From Prorocentrum cordatum (taxonomy: Eukaryota > Sar > Dinophyceae > Prorocentrales > Prorocentraceae): 64,000 nucleotides of DNA. The stretch is from positions 62,001 to 126,000 of the forward strand of contig CAUYUJ010020606.1 in the NCBI GenBank assembly GCA_963575745.1, read 5' to 3'. Below, in pieces: positions 1 through 11,330 of this stretch (positions within the stretch are counted from its first letter, which is position 1; each line of letters starts with the position of its first letter). The notes under the pieces are model-generated. The model was not told the origin of the DNA and did not search any database. It worked only from the letters and a program-made list of their open reading frames with translations. The position numbers and the translations under genes were made by a program.

Positions 1-379
1 GTGTTGCCCCATGCCTGTACACCCTCACACGTTTCGTGGCCCCATAGGGAGCTCCACCGAAAGCCCCAGTGGCAGGGTTCGCATGGCGGCCTTGGGCCAT
101 TTCGGCACACCCCTCACGAGGATCGTGGCCCCATGGGAGCCCCACCGATGTCGCCCGTGGCAGCATCCTTCATGGCTCTCAGAGCCCTCTCCTGCTTCTG
201 CTCCTCGGTCAGGGGGACGCCGTCCTCGTCGTCGTCGGCGCCCGCGAAGACGGCCACGAACGTGTCCCTGAGCATGTCGGGCCCCCGCGGGGAGCCGTGG
301 CCACATAGGGAGCGCGGGCGACGATGGTATTCACAATTGCGGTATTCACAACTGCGTATGGTTGGGTCCTTCGCCAGGC
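1..379. other. No gene recognised (left edge)
   Basis: GC-rich sequence with alternative open frames on both strands but no recognisable protein, RNA or repeat of its own. Short phrases such as ggcccca...cgtggcccc echo the wording at 18.1-18.3 kb, so this is probably degenerate repeat DNA cut by the window edge. Confidence 0.4.
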
Positions 380-1487
380 TAATTTCCATTTCAGTGCCCC
401 TTCCGGGGCTCGCACTTTTTTATCCGGGAAGGCCTTCTCCGCAAAGTGCGTTCCGGGCGCCCGGTTTACAACAATAGCGGTTCCCGCTTGATATCTCTTT
501 GCAGTTTAATGAGAAATCGCACTCTCGCTAGGGACTCCTTTGCAATTTATCCAACAATCGCGCTCTCGCCTTTGATTTCCTCGCAATTTATTTTGGCACC
601 ACGCCCTCGCCATTCTGGAATCGAGCTCTCACCTGGGACTTCTTCATTCACTCGGGAATCGCGCTCTCATCCGAGATTTCCTGGCGAATTTATGCAGGAT
701 TCACGAATTCGCGTAACATACGTGTTTTCAATTGAAGTGCCCCTTCCGGGACTCGTTGTTCTTTTTTATCAGGGAAAGGCATCTTGCTCAAACTGAACCC
801 CTGGCCCCCGGTTTACAACAACAGCGGCTCCCGCCTGATACTTCGCGCTCTCGCGAGGGACTTCTTTGCAATTTATTCAGAAGTCGCGCTTTCGACACCC
901 AGGAGTCGCGCTGTCGTTTGGGACTTCTTCGCAATTGATTCAGGCGCCGCGCCTTCGGCACTCAGGAATCACGCTCTCGCTTTGGATTTCCTGACGAGAT
1001 TAATTTTGGAATCGCGCTGTCGTTCAAGGCTTCCTCACGATTCATGCAGGGCGCACGCTTCAGCCTCCCGCCTGCTCTATCTGGTCGCCTGGGCCCGTCT
1101 GTTGGGGTCTACCTGCCCGATCTGCCCGTCTGGTTTTGCCACGTGTTTTCTGCTCCTAGCCGCCCTCCTGCTACTCTCTTTCCCTCCCTCGTGCTGCATC
1201 TTCCTCTCTCCCCCTTGTCCCTTCCTTCCATTCGTCCTGTTTTCCCCCGCCTTGGGTGCTGCCCGAAATACACGCTGCAGGTGTGAAAGATAGACCTCCA
1301 AGGGGACACGATCGAAGACGAAAAAGTTGAGTATTAAGGGTTCTAGGATATACGTATTGAGTGGCACGCGAGCAGATAAGAGTGATCAGTCTTAAACTGT
1401 TTGTTGTTGTTGTTGCAGCAGCCGCTGCTGTTGTTGTGGATGCTGTTGCTGTTGCTGTCGCTGTCGTTGTCGTTGTCGTTGTTGTCG

Positions 1488-1536
<49 letters not shown>

Positions 1537-1640
1537 GGTGGTGGTGGTTGTTGTTGTTGTTGTTGTCACTGTTGCTATTTTTGTTTTATTTTGGTTGTTG
1601 TTGTTGAACATTATTACTTCTAAAGAATAATTATTGTTGG
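380..1640 (+). repeat. Dispersed repeat family A, copy 1
   Basis: It opens with a phrase like 'gtgccccttccggg', then 'cccctggcccccggtttac', 'aacaacagcggctcccgcc' and many 'cgcgctctcgc' variants. It then has a well conserved block (1,036-1,190) that recurs almost base for base at 3,883-4,030. It ends in a (GTT)n tract followed by an AT-rich tail with 'attattgttggg'. Copies A2 (3.4 kb) and A3 (17.7 kb) share this order. No protein-like reading frame is conserved between copies, so it appears to be a non-coding dispersed repeat. Confidence 0.75.
1398..1615 (+). repeat. (GTT)n microsatellite
   Basis: About 220 bp of TTG/GTT with GTC, GCT and GGT interruptions. It yields poly-Val, poly-Leu and antisense poly-Thr frames that are not genes. 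It sits at the same place as the shorter GTT tracts of the other family A copies. Confidence 0.95.
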
Positions 1641-1823
1641 GACCCCTGGTGCGCGACCCCCCTCCAAAACCTAGGCCGCAGCTACATTTTCATCATTTTT
1701 TAGCGAAAGCTTCAGAAAAGTGAATTATTACCGGATCCGGTTGTTTTGTTGTACTCCGTTTTCCCTTGCAAAAAACACTATAAAATGAAAATTCTTGTTC
1801 TTACTTGATCAAATTGCAAGAAT

Positions 1824-2345
1824 CCCTTGCAAAAAATAAGGTAAAGTGGACATTCGTGCGCGCAAGACGAAATCCTTCCAAAACCTTAGGTTTCGTAACG
1901 ATTTTAACATAAAAACATCAAAAACCCAATGGTTTTTTAAGAAAAATTGTCAAAATGTCCTTCCGCGCGCGCTGTCCGAATCCCACAAAACCAATGGTTT
2001 TTCAACATTTATGTTACATGAGCTCGCGCGAGCTACTTTTTCTTGTTCTAACATAATCAAATTTCAATAATCCCTTGCAAAAAATAAGGTAAAGTGGACA
2101 TTCGCGCGCGCAAGACGAAATCCTTCCAGAACCTTAGGTTTCGTAACGATTTCAACATAAAAACATCAAAAACCCAATGGTTTTTCAAAAAAAAATGTCC
2201 AAATTTCATCCCGCGCGCGCTGTCCGACTCCCACAAAACCAATGGTTTTTCAACATTTATGTTACATGAGCTCGCGCGAGCTACTTTTTCTTGTTCTAAC
2301 ATAATCAAATTTCAATACTCCCTTGCAAAAAAAAAATAAAGTGGA
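1824..2345 (+). repeat. 248-bp AT-rich tandem repeat
   Basis: The start phrase 'cccttgcaaaaaata' occurs at 1,824, 2,072 and 2,320, an exact 248-bp spacing. Two complete units and the start of a third are present, with only a few substitutions. Each unit contains 'caaaacccaatggtttttca' and 'gagctcgcgcgagc' palindromes. It is much more AT-rich than its surroundings. The small ORFs at 1,846-2,070 and 2,094-2,339 are the same repeat read twice and are not supported as genes. Confidence 0.9.
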
Positions 2346-3394
2346 CATTCGCGCGCGCACGACCAACAAAAAACACGACGATCTCAGGAACTTGCCCCAA
2401 AAATGTGACCAACTCCGCTCTCTCTGTCTCTCTCTCTGTCTGCTCTCTGTCTCTCTCTCTGTCTGTCTGTGTCATGTATTGTATGTCACAATTGCAGGAT
2501 GCTGGGCACACGCGCGCCCCGAATAAGTGACCAAGTTCTGTGGGTGTGTACCCCACGCCAGTGTAGTAGCCACGGTCGTCCGCACGCCACGAAGTGAAGT
2601 GTCCCAACGTCATAGGGCGGGAAGCTGGGTTTGGGTGGTCGCGAAGAGTCGTTTGGATATTTGGTAGAGCTTGAACTGCCCCCCCACGAAGTGGGGGTAT
2701 TGTCTCGCGTCGCATGAAAACCCTGGCACTGGTGAGAACACTGAGCGTTCGGGTAAAATGATTGTGGTTGTTGTTGTTGCTGTTGTTGGTGGTGGTGGTG
2801 TTGTTGTTGTTCTTGTCATAGAAACTTCATTGCTCAAGAACAGTAGTTGCGCCCCCCCGTCCCGGTGCCCAGTGTGTTTCTCCGATTAAAGTGCCTCAAG
2901 GGGGCTCGCTTTTTGAATCCGGGAGAGTCGTCTGGGTCAAACTGTGCCCCAGGCCCCTGGTCTACAACAACAACAATCATTTGAAGACTGTTCGCTCTTA
3001 CTTGCTCGCGTGCCATGCAGCGCGTATGCTCATCGATGCCCGCCGTCTTCGTCTTCGATCGTGCCCCATAGGGGTATTTCTTTACCTACCACGCGCAAGT
3101 GGTACAGCCCCTAAAACAATAGAAGAGAGGAGAGATGGAAAGGGGGAGTGAGAAGGATTGAACACGAGGGAAATCAGCAGGATGGGGGCGTGAGGGTGTC
3201 TCGAGTGATAGCGCGATTTCCAAGTAAATCGGGCGGAAATCCATAGCGAGAGCGTGATTCACGCGAGAGCCCGATTCTTGTATAATTTGTGAGGAAGTCC
3301 TGGACGGGAGCGCGAGTTTGAAATCGCTGGTGAGGAAATATTTGACGGGAGCCGTTGTTGTTGAACGCTCGTTATTGAATAATCACTATTTTCG
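2346..3394. other. Gene-free stretch with small microsatellites
   Basis: Contains a CTCTGT/CTGT tract (about 2,417-2,472) and a GTT/GGT tract (about 2,757-2,816). From about 2,890 it has phrases of family A ('cccaggcccctggtctac', 'aacaacaacaatcatttgaag'). No credible protein or RNA gene is seen. Confidence 0.5.
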
Positions 3395-4320
3395 ACCTCC
3401 CCCCTTCCGGTAAAATATGTGTTTTTGTTAACATGAGGTGCCCCTCCTTGTGCTCCCACCAGGTTTTTTATTGTGGAACGTCTTCCTTCTCAGAATGTGC
3501 CCCTGGCTCCCAGTTTACAATAGTAGCGGCTCCCGCCTGATATTTCGTGGCAGTTTACGGTCGCGCTCCCGCTAGGGATTTCTCTACAATTTATCAAGAA
3601 TCCCTGGCCCCCGGTTTACAACAACAGCGGCTCCCGCCTGATACGTCCTTGCAAATTTCTGAGGAAACGTGCTCCCGCGAGGGACCTCTTTGCAATTTAT
3701 CCAAAAATTGCGCTCTCGCTTGACCCTTCTTCGCAATTTAATCAGGCGTCACGAATCGCGCTGTCGCTTGGAACTTCCTCGCAATTGATTCAGGCGCCGC
3801 GCCCTCGACACTCAGGAATCACCCTCTCGCTCTGGATTTCCTGAGGAGATTTTGGAATCGCGCTGTCGCTCAAGGCTTCCTCACGATTCATGCAGGACGT
3901 CTGCTTCAGCCTCCCGCCTGCTCTATCTGGTCGCCTGGGCCCGTCTGTTGGGGTCTACCTGCCCGATCTGCCCGTCTGGTTTTGCCACGTGTTTTCTGCC
4001 CCTAGCCCCCCTCCTGCTACTCTCTCTCTCTCTCTCTTCTCGTGCTGCATCCTCCTCTCTCCCCCTTGTCCCTTCCTTCCATTCGTCCCGTCTTCCCCTG
4101 TTTTAGGTGCTGCACGAAATGCACGTTGCAGGTCAGAAAGATACCCCCCCAAGGGGATACGATCGAAAACGAAGAGGGTGGGTATCAAGGGTTCGGGATA
4201 TACGTGTTGAGTGGCACGCGAGCAGATAAGAGCGATCAGGCTTAAACTGTTTGTTGTTGTTGCAGCTGCTGCTGTTGTTGATTGTTAATTACTAAACAAT
4301 GATTATTGTTGGACCCCTCC
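3395..4320 (+). repeat. Dispersed repeat family A, copy 2
   Basis: Same order as copy 1: 'ggtgcccctcc', 'cccctggctcccagtttac', repeated 'cgctctcgct' words, the conserved block at 3,883-4,030, 'ggggatacgatcgaa' at 4,153, a short GTT tract at 4,250-4,282 and 'gattattgttggacccctcc'. It is followed directly by family B, forming a composite that recurs at 17.7-19.8 kb. Confidence 0.75.
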
Positions 4321-4362
4321 GGGCTCTTTGACGCTCTCGCTTCGGCGCTGGCTGAATTTTAT

Positions 4363-5320
4363 TGAGCATGAGGCTCACGCTCAAACGGTTTGAGGGGGCG
4401 CCCAAACCGGCTGCCCAACAACAACAACGCTCCCGCTCGAGACTTCCTCCTTTTTTGCTCAAGGCCGGTGCTCTTGCTCCCGTTCTACCGTGTACTGGCG
4501 CGCTACTCTTTCTCTCATCGGCGCCGCCCCCAGCAACAACAACGCTCCCGCTCGAGACTTACTCCCTTTGTTACTCAAAGCGGTGCTCCTCCTCGCCGCC
4601 GACAACCACCGTCCCGACAAAACCAGCGCTCCCGCCCGAGACATCCTCCCGTTTTACGCTGATTGCTCTCTTTTGAATTGGCGCCGCTCCCAATAAGAAT
4701 AACGCTCCCGCTCGAGGCTTCCGCCCTTTTTCCTCAGGACGGTGCTGTTCCTCGCCGCCAGCAGCCCCCGTCCCGACAAAAACCACGGCTCCGGCTCGAG
4801 ACTTCCTCCCTTCTTGCTCAAGGCGGTGTTCCTCGTCTCCGCCGACAACCGCCGTCCCAACCAAACCAACGTTCCCGCTCGAGGTTTCGTTTTGTTTTAC
4901 GGTGGACTAGCGCCCTATTCTCTTCAGCACTGGCGCCGCTCCCAGCAACAACAGCGGCCCTGCTCGAGACATCTTCCCTTTCTATTCAAGGCCAGGTCCT
5001 TGCCTCGCTGCCGACAGCCCCCATCCCCACCAAGGCAATCCCGTCGCTCGATACTTCCTTGTGCTTTACCCTTGGCTGGGGCTCCCCTGGCGGTCTCGCA
5101 ACGGCGCAGCAAGGCGCGGGCATGCGTTTTCGAGGCGGGATATGTTGAAATTCCTCGGAGGGGGTGTTTGCAAGACCTCATTGGGCGGGAGATCTGGGAA
5201 CGGGAATAACGGACCCCGCTATAGAACAATAGTCCCCCATGATGGGGATGGTTATCATGATGGTCGCATGCTTCGTGTGGACACATCGCGCATGAGGGTA
5301 ACATGATTGTTGTTGTTGTT
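4363..5320 (+). repeat. Dispersed repeat family B, copy 1
   Basis: Starts near 'catgaggctcacgctcaaac' and is built from roughly 90-100 bp sub-repeats carrying 'cgctcccgctcgagacttcc', 'ctcaaggcggtgctcctcc' and 'gccgccgacaaccgccgtcc'. It ends at 'gaggtttgcaagacctcat'-like sequence and 'atgagggtaacatgattg'. Family B copy 2 (18,836-19,835) matches closely along its full length. The ORFs seen across it are repeat artefacts. Confidence 0.8.
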
Positions 5321-6190
5321 GTTGCTCGGGGGCCAGGGGCCCAGTTTGTTGCCCCCAGACTTTCCCTCGTGAAAAACAAGGTGCGAGCCCCGAAAAGAAC
5401 ACTTTAATTGAGGAACACAATGGTCACCAGGCAAGGGGGATGAACAACAATTTTTGTCAGAAGTGAGATTTCAACGGGTCCTTCTTGATTTATCCTCGCC
5501 ATGTATTTACACATTGCGCTCTCGCGCGGAATGTCCTTACAATTTATTCTGGACTCGCGCTCTCGCGTGGTATTTCTTTGCAATTTCTTGAGACGCTGCG
5601 CCCCCAACATTCAGGGATCACTCTCACGCTCTAGAATTCGCTACGATTTACTTGGGAATCGCGCTGTCGCTCGAGACAGTCTCGCGGGCCATGCAGGACT
5701 GACGCTTCGGCGACCTGCCCGCTCGAAATCGGACGTCGGGGCCTGCCCGCCCGATCCGGCCGTGAGGGTCCGCCAGCCCGACCCGCTAATCTGGTTATAC
5801 TTCTTGTTATTCTGCTCCTAACCCCCGTCCTGCTTATCTCTGTCGTGCTCCATCCTCTCTCTCTCTCTCTCTCCCTTGTCCGTTCCCTCCTCCTTTCCCC
5901 TGTGGTTGGGGTTGCTCCAAGTACACGTGGCAGCCAGTGGGAATATTCAACCAATGGGGTATGATCGAAGTCGAAGTGGGTGGGTATCAAGGTTTTGGAT
6001 ATACATGTTGATTGACGCGCGAGCAGATACGAACGAACAGTCTTACATTTCTTATTGTCATCACAAGCGCCAGTCCTACGATCATTCGTAATATTATGCT
6101 TTAGTAGTGTTCGTATTGGTATGTTTTTCCTTCGTATTGTTGTTGTTGCAGTTGTTGCTGTTCTTGTTGCAACCAGTTTCTAAATAACGG
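5321..6190 (+). repeat. Degenerate family A-like copy
   Basis: Carries 'gcgctctcgcg', 'cgcgctgtcgctcgagac', 'atgcaggactgacgcttcgg' and 'ggtatgatcgaagtcgaag' in the same order as family A, then a short GTT tract at about 6,137-6,170, but with much divergence. No gene is recognised. Confidence 0.5.
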
Positions 6191-6917
6191 ATGGTTGATC
6201 CCCCATCTCTGGTGCTTATGGCGTCTTTCAATTTCAGTGCACCTCTTGGGGGTCACCTCTTGTTTTTTTTACGAGTGGAAGTCTTGCCCCTCAGATCGTG
6301 TCTTTGGCACACGGTTTACCACAGCACCAGCCCCCGCCCGATTCTCCCTCACACCTTTCTTCAACCTTGCGCCCTCGCGCGGGAATTCCTGCTGCAAGTC
6401 ATGTCGGCGCCGCGCCCCCGACGCACAAGAGTCACTCTCTCGCTTTGGATCACGGGCGCCCTCGAGGGCGCGGAGTTATTCGCGCTTCGCGCTTCGCGCT
6501 TCGGCTCCGATTCCTCCTCATCCTCCTTTTCTCCCCCTGGGAGGCGGCCCGAGATCGCGAATTTATCCGCACTTCGCACTTCGCGCAGCGCGAAGCGCGA
6601 AGTTGGGAGCCCTCGGGGTCCTGTCCTTTTTTGTCGTCCTGGGTCCTGGGTGTCTGAGTTTCTTTCTGTTGTTTCTGAATAGCTTGACCCTCGTGAGGAG
6701 GGGGGGGAGGGGGGCTGGGTCGACCCTGCTCGGGAGGGCGTGTCTTCGGCCGCGTGTTGCTGCCTTTCCAATGGGAATGTGGAAATTGCCCAAGAGTCGG
6801 CCGCGGAGAGGGGGAGGCGGTTGTCGGAGAGCGTGCACGACGGGAGGTGGGGTTGGCGCTGGAAGAAGGGAGTGAAACCTTACCAGGCGGCAGAAGACCA
6901 TTCTAAGACGCCCTGGC
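6191..6917. other. Gene-free stretch with GCGCTTCG inverted repeats
   Basis: Around 6,478-6,510 there are three 'gcgcttc' repeats. Around 6,570-6,606 the reverse-complementary 'gcgcgaagcgcgaag' appears, so the segment can fold back on itself. The open frames here are GC-driven; no recognisable protein. Confidence 0.45.
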
Positions 6918-7628
6918 ATGCCCGGGGCACGGTGGCGGATCATCAAAGTGCTAGTTGACGTGTCGCTTGCAGCATCCAGGTCGTCAGAGGAGGCGACCGG
7001 CACAATGGTTTCTGGCTGGGGCCAGCTGCAGGCGGGGATGACGGACCTCTTTTCCGTGGAGGTCAGGGAAATCTCCTTCAAGCACACCGCGATCAAGCGC
7101 ACTTTCCAAGCAGCTGCTGCCCTGAGTTGCGACGCCCTAAAGGAGCCACGCTTGTGGCGATGCCCGTGGAAACACGACACCTTCACGGAGATATGTAACT
7201 ACGGATCTCGAATTGCTCCAGCCCTCAGTGTTTTGGAGGCCGCCTTCTCCAAGACTGGACGTGATGGGGGTGGTAAATCCGACACTCTGAACCGCATGTC
7301 GATTGATTGTCAAAGGGTGAACCTGGGTTTTCTCAGGAACATTGAGGCTGTGAAAGATCAGTCCCACCAGTTCTTTAGCTTCAACAATTGCGGCTACCTT
7401 GCTTATGAAGCACCTGAAGGCTTAGTCGACAAGCACGCTTTGCTGAAACGCTACATGGAAGTTTTCAAAGGCTATAGGGAAGTCTCTCGAATCAGAGCGT
7501 ACTCCGGATACGATGAGGATCTCAGTCTGGAGTTCAATATGCATTGCAAGGTTGGCACGTTTATTGTCTGTGTGGAGTGGATGCTCGATATCATTGAGGA
7601 AACGCGGGTGTGCCTTCTTCGTCAGTGA
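6918..7628 (+). CDS. Hypothetical protein (unrecognised), 236 aa
   Basis: This ORF differs from the repeat-driven ORFs around it: amino acid composition is balanced, there is no low complexity, and it mixes hydrophobic and charged residues (for example FSVEVREISF, CKVGTFIVCVEWMLDIIEE near the C terminus). In-frame ATGs lie at 6,918 and 7,005; the second gives a 207-residue protein starting MVSGWGQLQ. I do not recognise a family, motif, signal peptide or clear membrane span; the Cys/Trp-rich stretch VCVEWMLDIIEE could be an amphipathic helix. There is no second copy in the window and no neighbouring gene to suggest a role. It may be a real small gene, an exon of a spliced gene, or a fragment of an old element. 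Expression is unknown. Confidence 0.35.
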   Translation: MPGARWRIIKVLVDVSLAASRSSEEATGTMVSGWGQLQAGMTDLFSVEVREISFKHTAIKRTFQAAAALSCDALKEPRLWRCPWKHDTFTEICNYGSRIAPALSVLEAAFSKTGRDGGGKSDTLNRMSIDCQRVNLGFLRNIEAVKDQSHQFFSFNNCGYLAYEAPEGLVDKHALLKRYMEVFKGYREVSRIRAYSGYDEDLSLEFNMHCKVGTFIVCVEWMLDIIEETRVCLLRQ

Positions 7629-7913
7629 ACGCTGCTACAGGAGAGAACCGAGGTGTAGAGCGATTTCCTGATACGATGGATAAGACGAAAGTTTATCTTC
7701 TCCGCTGGCGAGCGCCGCTGCAAGAAGACATTTGGGGCCTTCGGCGGGACGACGTTGCCGGCCACTCCCCCAAAAGTAGGGCTCGCCGTGCTGGTCTGGC
7801 TAGGTCGTTGCTGGCGGCGGAGGTGTCGTAATTTGGAGGCCCTACCGCGCAGCTCTGGGGCGTCGTAAGTGGGTCGTAAGTGCCGTAAGCTGGGGTATCC
7901 CCGGGGACACGAA
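7629..7913. other. Gene-free spacer
   Basis: Unremarkable GC-rich sequence. A short frame at 7,610-7,831 overlaps the preceding ORF end but is not convincing. Near 7,863 there are three close 'cgtaagt' words. Confidence 0.4.
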
Positions 7914-8087
7914 GATAATCTTAAGTCGGGCCTGTCCCTCTACAGGGGCAATATTCAAAAATAGTAAAAGATAGTCAGGGGACGATTTTTCCATATTTTT
8001 GAGCATTTTGGGGGTACTGTCTGGGTTAAAAAAAGAATTCGCCCCAAATCCCCCTGTATGGGGGACAGGCCCGACCTAATGATAATC
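7914..8087. mobile_element. MITE-like foldback element with about 35-bp inverted ends
   Basis: The left end (7,914-7,948: gataatcttaagtcgggcc...) is the reverse complement of the right end (8,050-8,087: ...ggcccgacctaatgataatc), with a small length difference in the middle of the arms. The interior (about 100 bp) has no coding capacity. A related interior ('ctacaggggg', 'aatagtcagggg', 'cgattttc', 'gagcacattttgagcat') recurs at 13,857-13,945. This structure fits a non-autonomous DNA element; transposase and target-site duplication were not identified. Confidence 0.65.
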
Positions 8088-9120
8088 GCGCCTCGCGCGC
8101 CGCCAGAAACCTGCCCTTCTCCAAGGGGGCGCCGCGAGGGTGCGACGGGCGCGAAGGCAGGCGAGCGTCGTGCATCGCGGGGCGCGATGAGCGAAGTTCG
8201 GCGACCTGACATACACAGAGCACTCTTTTTCGTCGGCGCCTAGGCAGGCGGCGTCCTGCGCTGGCGACGGGATGCCTGAGCGGGGCTGCCGTGAGAGCGA
8301 GCTGTGCCATCACGCAAGAGTCAGGAGGGGAACAAAAGCACACAGACACAATGGATCGTCGATTCCCCAGACAATGCGGGGAAATGTGGGACATGGGGGG
8401 GACGACGAGCACCCAGGAAAAAACGTGGGACAATGCAAGGAGTCCTGCTAATTCGTGTATATTTATTTGCCTGCAAGAAACACCTTTTGGCGTCGCGGCC
8501 AGCTGTGAAGCGGAACCGGGCCAGAGATAGGGAGTGGGCGCGGGCGCATGCCAGTTCAGGCAGTCGGGGCGTGCCAGATCCACCCACTGGGGACCGCGCG
8601 GCAGGACTCGCGGAGGGGACAGCTGCGACGGGGAGACGAGGGGGGGCAGCTCAAGCAGGAACACACACACGCAGACATGTGCCACTTGATCAAACTCGAG
8701 TCCCTCAGCAGCCTGGTGGCCCGCGGCGGGCCGGCTGATATTTCTGCCGTGCTCGTGATTGTTATGTCGTATTCCTTGGGCAGCTCATCGTCTCGTACGG
8801 GTACTGCCTCGTCAGACTGGGCGAAGGAAGAAGGGAGCCCCAAGGCTTGAGCGATTTCGTGGGCCGTTTTCGTCTCGGCTTCGTTTTCGGTAGAGGCGGA
8901 TTGAAGACAAAACGAGGGCAAACGAGAACAAAACGAACACGAACAACACCGTTTAGGTTCAGCCCTGGCGTAGGCTGTCTTTTGCTAGAGTTTTCTTCAG
9001 GCGCGGTCTGGCTCCGCCCACTTTTGCTGCTGTCTGTCGGTTTCCCCTCGTTTTCCTCCGCCGCGCCTTGTGCCGACCTGTGCCATCGCGGGTGGAGAGT
9101 TTCTCCGAAGGGCTTAGGCG
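8088..9120. other. Gene-free stretch including repeat family C
   Basis: At about 8,325-8,440 lies a phrase set ('acacagacacaat', 'cgtcgattccccagacaat', 'gacgacgagcaccca') that recurs in altered form at 62,147-62,230 and 63,930-64,000, so I treat it as dispersed repeat family C. The rest is GC-rich and shows no recognisable gene. Confidence 0.45.
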
Positions 9121-9252
9121 ACCCCTCCTCCTCCTCCTCCTCCTCCTTCTCCTCCGTCTGTTCCTCCTCCTCCTCCTCCTCCATCTCCTCCCCCTCCCCC
9201 TCCTCCTCCTCCTCCTCCTCCTCCTCCTCCTCCTCCTCCTCCTCCTCCTCGG
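9121..9252 (+). repeat. (CTC)n microsatellite
   Basis: About 130 bp of CTC with few interruptions, pyrimidine on the + strand. Poly-Leu, poly-Ser and antisense poly-Glu/Arg frames here are not genes. Confidence 0.95.
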
Positions 9253-10499
9253 GTCGCCTACGGCCCTGGGAGAAACAGTACAATCGCGGGTCGTTCTGGG
9301 GTCCGTTTCACCTCTAAAGCTCGGGCAGCTTCGGCCACGCTTTTGGATGCGAGAGCATCTTGCGGCCACCAGGCAGCGTGGTTCACGCTCCTGTGCAGCA
9401 CGGCCTGAAGTTGCGCTGCCCGTTAAAAAGTTTCATCATTTTGGCAGCACATGGTAAGATTCATTCTGCCTGGCCCACGCTGGAGTAACTTGCAGTCGCT
9501 GTCTTCATGATCTTGCATACGGTGCTGTTCGGGTCTTGGCCTGCCCTGGATGAAGCGGCAAACGATCCCGCGGCGTGTGCCTCGGGGGCTTTTGACGGCA
9601 ACACCAACTCACTCTCCCTCCGGGACTTCGCCCCCGGCTCCTGTCCATGGCGTACCTTTTCCTGTGCAAGATCTTCGGCACCGCCTGTACTCCGCACCCT
9701 CCGGCCGCCTGAGGCCCCGCCCGCCCGCGCCCTGTCTCCCCAATTAGTGCTTCGCGCGCCCCGCCTAGCTCTTAACCGGACGGGGCCCGCTCCCGACCCG
9801 CCGACCAAAAAAAATGCCTCGGGGGCCCACGAGCGGTGCGGTGACGAGCCAACGCGCGCTGTGTCGGTGGGAGAGTTCGGGGTGGCCGCACGCCGCATGG
9901 CTCGGCGGCTCGGGCCGCTCTCCGAGAAGCCCTCGGGGCGCGCCCAGGGGCCTCCCGGGGCCCCAAACGGTGCGGTGACGGAGCGCGTGTTTGATGCCTC
10001 TGCGGCCCTCGAGGCCCCCGCACGGCCGGCCGCCGCACCACTCGGGGGGACCCAGCGCTCGAAGAATCCGAACCTTTTTTTCACATAGAAGCTCTCTTAT
10101 TCGAAGTGAAAACAAAACCAGGGAGCAAGAGGGCAAACCTAACGACTCTGTTGGATCAGATGGCGTGGATCCCGCTCTCTGATCCGAACTGAAAGCAAAA
10201 CCAGGGAAAAAGAAAAAAACAGTGACGAATCAGTTGGAACAAAAATGGCGTGGATCCCAGGCCCAGCCGCGCGGTAGCAGCAGGCCCCCCCCCCTCCCGA
10301 CGCGGCGCCCGGCCCGGGCGCGCTCTCCCGCGCGCGAGCCCCCCTCGGGTGCTCGAGTGCCCGCCCAGTGCCCCGACGGGCATCGGGGCGCGGGGCGCGG
10401 GGCGGCGGCGGCGGCCCCCCCCCGGCGCGCCCCGCGATGGTGGCAGGCGCGGTGCCCCGCGCGACCGCCCGCGGCAGAGAGCTCTTTGCGCCTGCCTAC
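9253..10499. other. Gene-free GC-rich stretch
   Basis: Contains two diverged direct-repeat phrases ('ggggcccac..gagcggtgcggtgac' near 9,818 and 'ggggccccaaacggtgcggtgac' near 9,957; 'aaaaccagggagcaagaggg' near 10,113 and 'aaaaccagggaaaaag' near 10,197). No protein family is recognised in any frame. Confidence 0.45.
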
Positions 10500-10856
10500 T
10501 GCACTCCTCCCTCCTCCCTCCTCCCCCTCTTCCTCCTCCTCCTCCTCCTCCTCCTCCTCTTCCTCCTCCTCCTCCTCCTCCTCCTCCTCCTCCTCCTCCC
10601 TCCTCCCTCTTTCTCCTCCTCCTCCTCCTCCTCCCTCCTCCTCCCTCTCCTCCTCCCTTTCTCCTCCTCCTCCCTCCCCCTCCTCCTCCTCCTCCTCCTC
10701 TCCTCCTCTCTCCTCCTCCTCCTCCTCCTCCTCCTCCTCCTCCTCCTCCTCCTCCTCCTCCTCCTCCTCCTCCTCCTCCTCCTCCTCCTCCTCCTCCTCC
10801 TCCTCCTCCTCCTCCTCCTCCTCCTCCTCCTCCTCCTCCTCCTCCTCCTCCTCTCC
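10500..10856 (+). repeat. Long (CTC)n polypyrimidine tract
   Basis: About 355 bp of almost pure pyrimidine, mainly CTC with some CCCTCC and TTCTCC blocks, ending in a 120-bp uninterrupted run. Purine/pyrimidine strand asymmetry of this length can form triplex (H-DNA). Long poly-Ser/Pro/Leu and antisense poly-Glu/Arg ORFs over it are artefacts. Confidence 0.95.
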
Positions 10857-11330
10857 CGTCCCGTCTCGCGAGCGGCGAGCGTGCCCATGTCTGCGGGTGC
10901 GGCTTGCATCCAGACCCGCTGCGTCGTGGACTTTCTGGGAAGGGGCGCCACCAGGCCGCGGCGCGGTGGATGTGGCGAAGCGTCTGACCTCTGGGGGCGA
11001 TTCTGCTCTATTTCTATCCGCGGCGCCCGTGGCATCGGAGGAAGCGGACCAGCCCGAAAAACTCCGAGACACCGTGGCTCTGGACAAACATCCTGCCCGC
11101 AAGATCCGCGCCCTCGCGGTCCGAATTCCTGGAGCACGCGATCCCATGGGGGCGCGCGGTCGCACGGACACTCAGAAGCCAGGCGAAGGCTGGCAAACCC
11201 GGGGCTGCTAAAACGGAGCTCCGGGAACTTGTTTTTTTCCTTCCGGGATGCAGCCTGTTTGCCATCCAAGGCGCTGAGTTCTGTTATTGCGGGAGTTTGT
11301 TCTTCCCTTCCGGGCCACGGATTTGCCAGA
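10857..11330. other. Gene-free spacer between opposed CTC and GAG tracts
   Basis: About 470 bp of GC-rich sequence with no recognisable gene. Long frames pass through but are continuations of the poly-amino-acid frames on either side. Confidence 0.45.

Noticed and set aside
4390-5209. ORFs over family B as genes
   Set aside because: The second family B copy does not preserve any one frame, so the conserved unit is DNA, not protein.
10222-11211. Long Ser/Pro/Leu and antisense Glu/Arg ORFs
   Set aside because: They are translations of CTC and GAG microsatellites in several frames at once, with no non-repetitive domain.
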